Positions 19,696 to 26,166 of a DNA stretch of 47,919 bases are shown here, piece after piece (the stretch's first letter is position 1; each line of letters starts with the position of its first letter). The notes below the pieces were generated by a model. That model had not been told where the DNA came from. It ran no database searches and saw nothing but the letters and a program-made list of their open reading frames with translations. The stretch is from Treponema sp. (GTDB taxonomy: Bacteria > Spirochaetota > Spirochaetia > Treponematales > Treponemataceae). The stretch covers positions 1 through 47,919 of the forward strand of contig JAEDJS010000007.1 in the NCBI GenBank assembly GCA_016296205.1, read 5' to 3'. Both the position numbers and the translations under genes were made by a program.

Positions 19696-20562
19696 ATGTT
19701 AAACATTGGATATCACGAATCAACTAGTGGCGGTTTTGAAGCCATGGGAAAAGAAGCTTTAAGTGTTGGGGCTTCTACATTTGCTTTTTTTACAAGAAAC
19801 CCAAGAGGTGGTAAGGCAAAAGAAATTGATGATGCATATATTGATGATGCAAAAAAAATAGTTGCATTGATGAAAGAAAATAATTTTGCACCGATTGTTG
19901 CCCATGCTCCTTACACAATGAATCCTTGCAGTCACGATGAAGGCTTGCGGGAATATGCATTGAATCTTATAAAGGACGATCTTGTTCATCTGGAATACCT
20001 TCCGGGAACGCTTTATAATTTTCATCCGGGCAGTCACACAGGGCAGGGCAGTGAAACAGGTATTGCTCAAACTGCTTATTTTATTAGTGAAAGTTTAAAA
20101 TTTATGCCGGACACTCACACCACTTTGCTCATAGAAACAATGGCTGGGAAAGGCAGTGAAATCGGAAAGAATTTTCAGGAAGTAAAGCAGATTATTGATG
20201 AAGCAGAAAAATTGTACGGCAGTTCTTTGGAGGGCAAACTGGGAGTCTGTCTTGATACTTGCCACATTTGGGACGGGGGTTATGATATTGTTCATAATCT
20301 TGATGGAGTTATCCAGGAGTTTGATTCAATTATTGGAATAAAACGTCTTAAAGCAATTCATCTTAATGACAGCATGAATGATATAAATTCCCATAAAGAC
20401 CGTCACGAAAAAATCGGGCAGGGGCACATTGGGTTGGAAACTCTTTCAAAAGTTACAAATCATCCTTTGTTAAAAAATCTGCCGTTTATTCTTGAAACTC
20501 CAAACCAGCATGATGGCTATAAAAATGAAATCACACTGCTAAAGGAAAATTACGTTGGTTAA
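19696..20562 (+). CDS. nfo: Endonuclease IV (AP endonuclease)
   Basis: Nfo cleaves DNA 5' to abasic sites in base excision repair, using three zinc ions. The zinc-ligand motifs of the family are all visible: VAHAPY, NFHPGSH, IETMAG, LDTCH, AIHLNDS, DRHEKIGQGHIG and LETPN. The N-terminus, IGYHESTSGGF, matches the family start. I chose the ATG at 19696; an in-frame TTG two codons earlier (19690) also exists, but neither has a Shine-Dalgarno. The -10 box places transcription start near the ATG, favouring it. The last codons overlap the following peptidase gene by eight bases, which suggests coupled translation. Confidence 0.93.
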   Translation: MLNIGYHESTSGGFEAMGKEALSVGASTFAFFTRNPRGGKAKEIDDAYIDDAKKIVALMKENNFAPIVAHAPYTMNPCSHDEGLREYALNLIKDDLVHLEYLPGTLYNFHPGSHTGQGSETGIAQTAYFISESLKFMPDTHTTLLIETMAGKGSEIGKNFQEVKQIIDEAEKLYGSSLEGKLGVCLDTCHIWDGGYDIVHNLDGVIQEFDSIIGIKRLKAIHLNDSMNDINSHKDRHEKIGQGHIGLETLSKVTNHPLLKNLPFILETPNQHDGYKNEITLLKENYVG

Positions 20563-21502
20563 TAAAAAAATACAAAAAGCAGCAATATTGATTTTATTTT
20601 TTAGTTTGATTTTTCCCAATGGGTACAGTAAATCAAAGAAACCTTTGGCTTACAGTGAACTGCAGGTAAAAGAAGAAGCCAGACTTTTGCCTCAGACTTT
20701 TTATTTAATTAAAAACGCATATCCTGATGTTCAATTTTCTGAAGTCTTTGACTGGAAATACATGGACTGGAAAATTACCATAATAAGTGAAGAACGTAAA
20801 ACAGATCTTTACTGGTGCAACGGAAAATTTCTTCCGGAAAGTGAACTGGTCAACGAAAATAATTACTGGTCTCTTCTGTATGATTATCCAAAAGAAATTC
20901 CAGATCCAGCAAATTTCACGGAAGATGATATAAAACGTATCAGAGAGTTTTCATCACCCCAGAACAGAAAAGAAGGTCCGGGAACTCCTCCATTTTTTTA
21001 TGATGCTGTTTATCATTGCGATTCTTATGAGCATATTAGTCCTGAACTTAGAGATATTACTTTTCTTGGAAAAAGGTCTACTGTTCATAAATTGATTCGG
21101 GAACCTCTTAAAAAAGTTCAGGAAGAAATCCTTGAAGCTTCAAAAGTTGATGAGGAAGTTCTGGATTTTGTGAATAAATTATCTCAGGTGCAGTGCTTTA
21201 ACTGGCGGGAAATCCGTGACTCAAAAAGCCGGTCTTTTCACAGTATGGGAATTGCTTTTGATGTTCTTCCAAAAGGATGGGGACAGAAAAATCTTTACTG
21301 GGGATGGCGCCGTGATATAGACAGAGACAACTGGATGAAGCTCCCCCTGGACCGCAGATGGATGCCTCCTGCAAAAGTAATAGAAATATTTGAAAATAAT
21401 GGGTTTATCTGGGGCGGAAAATGGATTATCTGGGATAATATGCATTTTGAATACCGACCAGAACAGATTGCCTGGCAAAGATACAAGTGTCTAAAAAAAT
21501 AG
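20555..21502 (+). CDS. Exported M15-family peptidase (D-Ala-D-Ala carboxypeptidase-like)
   Basis: The 315-aa protein has a signal peptide (about residues 1-24). Its C-terminal third carries the M15 zinc signature: SFHSMGIAFD supplies His and Asp ligands, and WDNMHFEYRP supplies the last His. M15_4-type enzymes cut peptidoglycan peptides, so a periplasmic cell-wall role is likely. The N-terminal about 180 residues are not recognisable. It starts with TTG at 20555, inside the end of nfo; AAAGGA at 20541-20546 is correctly spaced for this start. The last codons (YKCLKK) lie within the first of three copies of a short repeat found downstream, so the C-terminus may have been created by that repeat. 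Confidence 0.85.
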   Translation: MVNKKIQKAAILILFFSLIFPNGYSKSKKPLAYSELQVKEEARLLPQTFYLIKNAYPDVQFSEVFDWKYMDWKITIISEERKTDLYWCNGKFLPESELVNENNYWSLLYDYPKEIPDPANFTEDDIKRIREFSSPQNRKEGPGTPPFFYDAVYHCDSYEHISPELRDITFLGKRSTVHKLIREPLKKVQEEILEASKVDEEVLDFVNKLSQVQCFNWREIRDSKSRSFHSMGIAFDVLPKGWGQKNLYWGWRRDIDRDNWMKLPLDRRWMPPAKVIEIFENNGFIWGGKWIIWDNMHFEYRPEQIAWQRYKCLKK

Positions 21503-21570
21503 ACAGTTATTATTTAAAATCTAAACAAAAGTAGACAGCACTCAACTAAAATGTGTCTAAAAAAGTAGAC
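21487..21570. repeat. Three copies of a 16-20 bp dyad-containing repeat
   Basis: Related units lie at 21487-21506, 21519-21538 and 21553-21570, with starts 32 and 34 bases apart. The first and third contain GTGTCTAAAAAA followed by TAGAC; each unit is bounded by TCT and AGAC, forming small dyads. The first overlaps the stop of the M15 gene. They could be remnants of a transposable-element end or binding sites. The stretch 21571-21657 that follows is almost pure A/T and shows nothing further. Confidence 0.5.
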
Positions 21571-21657
21571 AAAAATCACGAGAAAAATTAATCTTACTCT
21601 AAAAATTATAACGCAAAAACAAAAAAAATCCAGAAAATTTATAAAATAATAAAAAAA

Positions 21658-21712
21658 TTTGAACTTTTAGTTTGAATTTTTTTAAAAACTTGAACTGAAA
21701 GTTTAAGTTTTT
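21658..21712. promoter_or_regulatory. Two phased dyads upstream of the sigma-54 promoter (putative activator sites)
   Basis: Both sites share the core AACT-N3-AGTT. Site 1 is at 21658-21676 with core centre 21667. Site 2 is centred on 21698 with 13-base arms (21684-21696 and 21700-21712) that match at 12 positions. The centres are 31 bases apart, about three helical turns, so they lie on one face of the DNA. They sit about 47 and 78 bases upstream of the expected transcription start. This layout fits binding of an activator, for example a sigma-54 enhancer-binding protein; that role is inferred. Confidence 0.55.
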
Positions 21713-21718
21713 AAAACT

Positions 21719-21734
21719 TGGCACAAAATTTGCA
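21719..21734 (+). promoter_or_regulatory. Sigma-54 (-24/-12) promoter of the sigma-factor gene
   Basis: TGGCACAAAATTTGCA matches the sigma-54 consensus TGGCAC-N5-TTGCW exactly, with GG and GC at the required spacing. Transcription would start near 21745, giving a leader of about 28 bases that contains the AGG ribosome site at 21763. No sigma-70 promoter of comparable quality is seen in the gap. Confidence 0.8.
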
Positions 21735-21772
21735 ATATCTATTAATGTTAAATTTGTTTTGTAGGAAAAAAA

Positions 21773-22600
21773 ATGGAAGAAGAATTATTTGGAGCTTATT
21801 GCAAAATGGCCGACAGATTTCCTTTACTCAATGCTCAGGAAGAAAAAGAACTGGCAAAGAGAGTTGCTTCTGGAGATAAATCAGCTGTAGAAAAATTAGT
21901 GAACTCAAATCTTAAACTTGTAATTTGTATTGCCAGAAAATTTTCTGCTTCTGCCGATTGCATTATGGATATTATTCAGGAAGGTTCCTTGGGATTGTTG
22001 AATGCAGCCGAGAAATATAATGAAAATTTTAATACCAGGTTTTCTACTTATGCCTATCCCTGGGTGCTGCAATACATGGTTAGATTCGTAAATAATAAAA
22101 ATTCACTTATTTCTATTCCACATAAAAAAGAGGAATTTATTAGAAGAGTAGAAAATGCTCAAAGTTATATTTACAGGGAGACCGGCCATGAAGCAACAAG
22201 TGGGGAGCTTGCCCAGTATCTTGATGTAGAAGAAAAACAGCTTAAAAAAATTATGGCATATTCATATTCAGTGAAATCTCTTGATGCTGCAATAAACGAT
22301 GAAGATAAATATTGCCTGAGTGATATTCTTGCTGATACAAAATTTTCTCCGGAAGCAAATTTTATGACTCAGGAGCGAAAACGAATTGTAAGGGAAATTT
22401 TGAGTCTTCTTTCCGAAAGTGAGCAGAAGGTTTTAAAAGAGAGATTCAATTTTGGAAATAATTTTAAACCAAAAACATTAAGGGAAATTGCAGAAGAACT
22501 TCATGTAAGCGCAGAAACTGTCCGTCAGATAGAATTTCGTGGATTAAAAAATATGCGTAAGATTATTGATGAAGAGCTTGAATTGATTTTGGTTGCATGA
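21773..22600 (+). CDS. Alternative sigma-70-family factor (RpoD/RpoS-like)
   Basis: The 275-aa protein has the layout of a group 2 or 3 sigma factor without region 1.1. A region 1.2-like start (LNAQEEKELAKRVASGD) is followed by region 2 at about 35-115, including IIQEGSLGLLNAAEKY and FSTYAYPWVLQYM. A region 3-like helical part runs from about 115 to 175. Region 4 at about 205-268 ends in the helix-turn-helix LREIAEELHVSAETVRQIEF. It would direct core RNA polymerase to a separate promoter set. The start is the ATG after GTAGGA. Its own promoter is sigma-54 type, so expression should depend on RpoN and an activator, as rpoS does in Borrelia burgdorferi. I cannot tell orthology to RpoS from the sequence alone. 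Confidence 0.9.
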   Translation: MEEELFGAYCKMADRFPLLNAQEEKELAKRVASGDKSAVEKLVNSNLKLVICIARKFSASADCIMDIIQEGSLGLLNAAEKYNENFNTRFSTYAYPWVLQYMVRFVNNKNSLISIPHKKEEFIRRVENAQSYIYRETGHEATSGELAQYLDVEEKQLKKIMAYSYSVKSLDAAINDEDKYCLSDILADTKFSPEANFMTQERKRIVREILSLLSESEQKVLKERFNFGNNFKPKTLREIAEELHVSAETVRQIEFRGLKNMRKIIDEELELILVA

Positions 22601-22616
22601 TGCTTACTGGAACTTA

Positions 22617-22645
22617 TTGCCATAAATTTTTCTTTGATTTATAAT
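22617..22645 (+). promoter_or_regulatory. Leaderless-type promoter of the deacetylase-like gene
   Basis: TTGCCA (22617-22622), 17 bases, TATAAT (22640-22645), then seven bases to the ATG at 22653. The gene is therefore probably expressed independently of the sigma factor upstream. Confidence 0.7.
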
Positions 22646-22652
22646 AAAGCTT

Positions 22653-23855
22653 ATGGCAACAAAAGGGGCGGGGAAAAAATCAACTTCTGGGAAATCAAAT
22701 TCAAAAAGAAAAACCAGCAAGAAAAAAAATCCAAAAATTAAATTAGATACAAATGGTGTTCTCATCTTAACTGCAATCATTTCGTTGGTCTGCATCGGGT
22801 TGATGTTTGTTGCATTGAATCAGCAGAATCGTGTTATTAATAAAGGAGTTCAGCAGGTTGCTAAAACAATTGAAAGCGCAAAGAATATAGAAGTAAAGCC
22901 TATTGCAGTTCCTCCAAAAAATCAGGAGACTAAAAAGGTTGAAGTGGCAAAACCAGTGGAATCTACTAAAAAGGTTGAGCCAAAAGTTGAGCCAAAGGTT
23001 GAACAGACCAAAACTGTGGCAAAAAAAGTTGAACCTGTAAAAACAGCTTCTGTACCTAATCAAAAAGTGGCAGTGGTTTCAAATACAAGTTCTAAATCAA
23101 CTTCAAATTCAACTTCAAATTCAAATTCAACTTCTGTGCCTCCTGCCATAATTTTTCCTCAATTTAAAATTCCTGATGCAGTGGGTCGTCCTAAACTTGT
23201 TGTTGTTCTTGATGATGCCTGTCACAGTCTTGATAAATTAAAAAAATATACTGCTCTGCCAATGAAACTTGCAATTGCAATTTTGCCAGGGCTTCCAAAC
23301 AGTAGAGCTTCAGGACAGATTATTAGAGCTGCCTCAAATAAAGAAGCAATGCTCCACCAGCCAATGCAGAGCATGAATTTAAAACTTAGTCCCGGTCCCT
23401 GTTCAATTCAACCTGATATGAATTCATTTGAAATTGCAGAACTTGTTAAAAAAAATCTGGATGAAGTTGGACCTGTAAAAGGTTTGAATAATCACGAAGG
23501 TTCTTTAATTACCAGCAATGTTATAAAAATCGGAACTGTTCTTGATGTGTGCATGGAACGTGGATTATTTTTCTTAGACAGTTTTACTACTGCAGAAAGT
23601 AAGGCTAGTCAGGCTGCTTTGGAAAGGGATTTTAAAATTGTTAAGCGAAATGTTTTTCTTGACGACATTGTAACTCGGGAAGAAATTTTAAAACAGTTCT
23701 ACCGTGGAATTGATATTGCAAACAAAAACGGATCTGTAATTATGATCGGGCATATAGACAAAAGTTCCGAAATTATTCCGGAGCTTCTTAGTGAAATGTA
23801 TCCGATTCTTGTTCAGAAAGGTTATGTGTTTGCATTTCCAAGTGAATTGCTGTAA
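22653..23855 (+). CDS. Membrane-anchored divergent polysaccharide deacetylase (YibQ-like)
   Basis: The 400-aa protein begins with a very basic cytoplasmic tail (residues 1-34). A single membrane helix (about 35-55) follows, then a Lys/Pro/Val- and Ser/Thr/Asn-rich linker to about 175. The C-terminal domain (about 178-400) resembles the divergent polysaccharide deacetylase family PF04748: LVVVLDDACHS at its start, then MLHQPMQ, GLNNHEGS and FFLDSFTT. The family is predicted periplasmic and its activity is poorly defined; a link to envelope or peptidoglycan is plausible given the linker. The linker is encoded by short near-tandem repeats (about 23090-23140). The start has no Shine-Dalgarno. Confidence 0.85.
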   Translation: MATKGAGKKSTSGKSNSKRKTSKKKNPKIKLDTNGVLILTAIISLVCIGLMFVALNQQNRVINKGVQQVAKTIESAKNIEVKPIAVPPKNQETKKVEVAKPVESTKKVEPKVEPKVEQTKTVAKKVEPVKTASVPNQKVAVVSNTSSKSTSNSTSNSNSTSVPPAIIFPQFKIPDAVGRPKLVVVLDDACHSLDKLKKYTALPMKLAIAILPGLPNSRASGQIIRAASNKEAMLHQPMQSMNLKLSPGPCSIQPDMNSFEIAELVKKNLDEVGPVKGLNNHEGSLITSNVIKIGTVLDVCMERGLFFLDSFTTAESKASQAALERDFKIVKRNVFLDDIVTREEILKQFYRGIDIANKNGSVIMIGHIDKSSEIIPELLSEMYPILVQKGYVFAFPSELL

Positions 23856-23885
23856 TATAGAGAAAAAATTTTTAGAGGTGATTTG

Positions 23886-24923
23886 ATGATAGTTTTAGGC
23901 ATTGAAAGTTCATGTGATGAAACTGCTTGTGCAATCGTGGAAGATGGAAAAAGAATTATTTCCAACGTTGTTGCAACTCAAATCCCTTTTCATCAGATTT
24001 ACAAAGGCGTTGTTCCGGAAATTGCCAGCCGTAAACATGCGGAATGGATTTTACCTGTTGTAAAGCAGGCTCTGGCAGAAAGCAATCTTACTTTTGATGA
24101 TATTGATGCAATTGCTTCTACAAATCGCCCGGGACTTATGGGAAGTCTTCTTGTTGGTTTAACCTTTGGTAAAACTCTTGCCTGGACTTTGAATAAACCT
24201 TTTATTGCAATTAATCACATGCTTGGACACATGTATGCGGCTCATCTGCAGAATGATATTCAGTATCCTTACCTTGGACTTCTTGTTAGCGGCGGACATT
24301 CAATTATTGCAAAAGTAAATGGGTTTGATGATCTTGAAGTTTTAGGAACTACAATTGATGACAGTGTTGGAGAAGCTTTTGACAAGGTTTCAAAATTTTA
24401 CAATCTGGGATATCCTGGAGGAGTGATTATTGATAATCTTGCAAAAAACGGAAATCCAAAGGCTGCAAATTTTCCAATGGCAAAGCTTGATAAAGGTGAT
24501 CACCGTTACGATGTTTCTTTTAGCGGACTTAAAACTGCTGTAATCCATCAGCGGGAAATGTTCTGGAACCAAGGCTTTGAAGTAAATAACGAAAACATGG
24601 CTGCTGCATTCCAGGAAACTGCCTGTAAAACTTTGGTTAGAGCTCTTATGCATGCTGTAGAAGATACGGGGCTTACAACTGTTGTTGCTGGTGGTGGAGT
24701 TGCTGCCAATAGCCGTCTCCGTGAAATGCTGGCAGAACATAAAGAATTAAACTGCATTTTCCCACCGTTAAAGCTTTGTGGTGATAATGGTGCAATGATT
24801 GCAGGCGTTGCGTATCATTTTTTTAAGAGAGGAGATACAAGCCCGATTAATACAACTTGTTCGGCCCGCATTCCTCAATTTAAGAGAGGTCTGGCAAATC
24901 TGGAAGCTCACGGCAGACGATAG
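23886..24923 (+). CDS. tsaD: tRNA N6-adenosine threonylcarbamoyltransferase
   Basis: TsaD transfers the threonylcarbamoyl group from TC-AMP to A37 of ANN-reading tRNAs, working with TsaB and TsaE. The N-terminal MIVLGIESSCDET is the family signature. The metal site NHMLGHMYAAH (His111, His115) and the ASKHA fold motifs LLVSGGHS, GEAFDKV, GGGVAAN and CGDNGAMIA are present. Length (345 aa) is normal. I start at ATG 23886 because AGAGGTG at 23874-23880 is spaced for it; the in-frame TTG at 23883 lies too close to that site. Its 3' end overlaps the convergent folA gene by 44 bases. Confidence 0.96.
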   Translation: MIVLGIESSCDETACAIVEDGKRIISNVVATQIPFHQIYKGVVPEIASRKHAEWILPVVKQALAESNLTFDDIDAIASTNRPGLMGSLLVGLTFGKTLAWTLNKPFIAINHMLGHMYAAHLQNDIQYPYLGLLVSGGHSIIAKVNGFDDLEVLGTTIDDSVGEAFDKVSKFYNLGYPGGVIIDNLAKNGNPKAANFPMAKLDKGDHRYDVSFSGLKTAVIHQREMFWNQGFEVNNENMAAAFQETACKTLVRALMHAVEDTGLTTVVAGGGVAANSRLREMLAEHKELNCIFPPLKLCGDNGAMIAGVAYHFFKRGDTSPINTTCSARIPQFKRGLANLEAHGRR

Positions 24924-25395
24924 CATTATATTCAACAAACTTAAAAGAAGGATCGGCTTTAACTGATTTAATTACCTTTCTTGTGTAAAGTGATTTGTTG
25001 AATTCTGGAAAAAAAGTATCACCTTCAAATTCTCTGTTTATTTCTGTGAGATAAATTTTTTTTGCAAAAGGAATTGCAGTTCTGTAAATTTTTTCTCCCC
25101 CGATTACAAATATTTTTTTCTTTCCGGCAATTTTTATCGCTTCTTCAAAATTTTTTGCAGTAATCAAATTTTTATCTGAGTAATTTTTTGCCGAAGATAT
25201 TACTATGTTCAGTCTCTTTGGGAGAGCGGTTCCAATTGATTCAAAGGTTTTGCGCCCCATTATTATTGCGTGATGAATTGTTTTCTTCCTGAACCATTTT
25301 TTATCTTCTTTTAAATCCCAGGGAATTCTTCCATTTCTTCCGATTGTGCCATTTTTTGCAACCGCAGCAATGATGAAAATTTTTGCTTTTGCCAT
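24880..25395 (-). CDS. folA: Dihydrofolate reductase
   Basis: FolA reduces dihydrofolate to tetrahydrofolate with NADPH. The 171-aa protein shows the family order: IAAVAKNGTIGRNGRIPW then catalytic Asp27, IIMGRKTFESIG near 44-55, and the NADPH-binding VIGGEKIYRTAIP near 95. A short Pro/Asp-rich tail is encoded inside the overlap with tsaD. No Shine-Dalgarno precedes the ATG. TACTAT lies six bases before it (25407-25402), so this may be another leaderless gene, though its -35 is poor. Confidence 0.95.
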   Translation of the reverse strand: MAKAKIFIIAAVAKNGTIGRNGRIPWDLKEDKKWFRKKTIHHAIIMGRKTFESIGTALPKRLNIVISSAKNYSDKNLITAKNFEEAIKIAGKKKIFVIGGEKIYRTAIPFAKKIYLTEINREFEGDTFFPEFNKSLYTRKVIKSVKADPSFKFVEYNAIVCRELPDLPDLS

Positions 25396-25428
25396 AAATA
25401 AATAGTAGCAAGTTTTTAATTATTTTTA

Positions 25429-25434
25429 TATACT
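25429..25434 (+). promoter_or_regulatory. -10 hexamer of the cobalamin-regulated transcript
   Basis: TATACT at 25429-25434 lies just upstream of the riboswitch and fits a start near 25441. The -35 region is weak and overlaps the divergent folA promoter. Confidence 0.4.
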
Positions 25435-25446
25435 AGGAAGCAAAAA

Positions 25447-25594
25447 ATTGCATTTCAATGGAACTCAGGTGAGAATCCTGGACTGAATGCGCAACTGTAA
25501 CTGTTTTCCAAAAATTTGGAATTGCGGAAATTTAGTGCCACTAAGAAATTGGGAAGGTATCTGCTTAACAGAAGTCAGGAAACTTTGGTGCAAT
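25447..25594 (+). ncRNA. Cobalamin (B12) riboswitch
   Basis: The conserved blocks appear in order: CAGGTGAGAATCCTG, then GCAACTGTAA, GTGCCACT, GGGAAGG and finally the B12 box AGTCAGGAAAC near 25573. The closing stem P1 is ATTGCA (25447-25452) with TGCAAT (25589-25594). There is no terminator between the aptamer and the next gene. Instead, CACTTT at 25595-25600 could pair with the Shine-Dalgarno GAGGTG at 25645-25650, so control of translation is the likely mode. In this class, adenosyl- or related cobalamin usually lowers expression of downstream uptake genes. Confidence 0.9.
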
Positions 25595-25621
25595 CACTTT
25601 GTAGAAGTGTTAAATGATTTT

Positions 25622-25643
25622 GGATCTGCGCAAATTTAGATCC
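25622..25643 (+). promoter_or_regulatory. Hairpin directly before the Shine-Dalgarno of the B12-regulated lipoprotein
   Basis: GGATCT (25622-25627) pairs with AGATCC (25638-25643) across a 10-base loop. The ribosome site GGAGG starts at the next base. It is probably part of the riboswitch expression platform. Confidence 0.5.
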
Positions 25644-25653
25644 GGAGGTGTTT

Positions 25654-26151
25654 ATGTTTTCTTTTAAAAAGTCACGTGTTGTGATTTTGTCTTTGGTTGT
25701 GGTATTCATTGCTGCTTTCGTAACTAGCTGTAAGGAACCAGAACCAGCTTTAGTTTCTTATAATATCCAGGGCAACTGGGTTTCTTCTTGGGGTGAAATT
25801 TACAATATCACTGAAACAACTTTTGACACAGGTGACACGGACTGGTCTTATGCAGGTGATAACCTTGTAATTGAACCATTAACCTACAATTCTGGCTATC
25901 TTTATTTTAAGTATACAAAAGCCTTTTGCAAAACTCATTCAGACAAATCTGGGGTTTATGTATACGACACAGATTCTGAACATGTTGGCAAATGGTATGC
26001 TGTTTACTATAAAGACCTTACAGAAACAAGTGTACAAATTTCTGGAGCATACGGTTCGGTTCCATCAACAGAAACTCTCGAAGAAGCAAAAAAAGTATTT
26101 ACAGTAGAAAAGGGCTATTATGAAGGTTTCTCTGAATGCGTTAGAAAATAA
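25654..26151 (+). CDS. Small B12-regulated lipoprotein of unknown function
   Basis: The 165-aa protein has a lipoprotein signal with lipobox FVTSC, lipidated Cys at residue 26. The mature part (about 140 aa) is rich in Tyr, Trp, Gly and Thr, with short alternating strands such as IQGNWVSSWGEIYNITETTF. It suggests a small beta-barrel or lipocalin-like fold; I recognise no family. It is the first gene after the cobalamin riboswitch and precedes a BtuB-like receptor by 15 bases. A role in capturing B12 or handing it to the receptor is therefore a good hypothesis, by analogy to surface lipoproteins in Bacteroides B12 loci. The start is ATG 25654, five bases after GGAGG; a GTG at 25648 overlaps the ribosome site and is rejected. 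Confidence 0.8.
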   Translation: MFSFKKSRVVILSLVVVFIAAFVTSCKEPEPALVSYNIQGNWVSSWGEIYNITETTFDTGDTDWSYAGDNLVIEPLTYNSGYLYFKYTKAFCKTHSDKSGVYVYDTDSEHVGKWYAVYYKDLTETSVQISGAYGSVPSTETLEEAKKVFTVEKGYYEGFSECVRK

Positions 26152-26166
26152 AAATATTGATTTATT

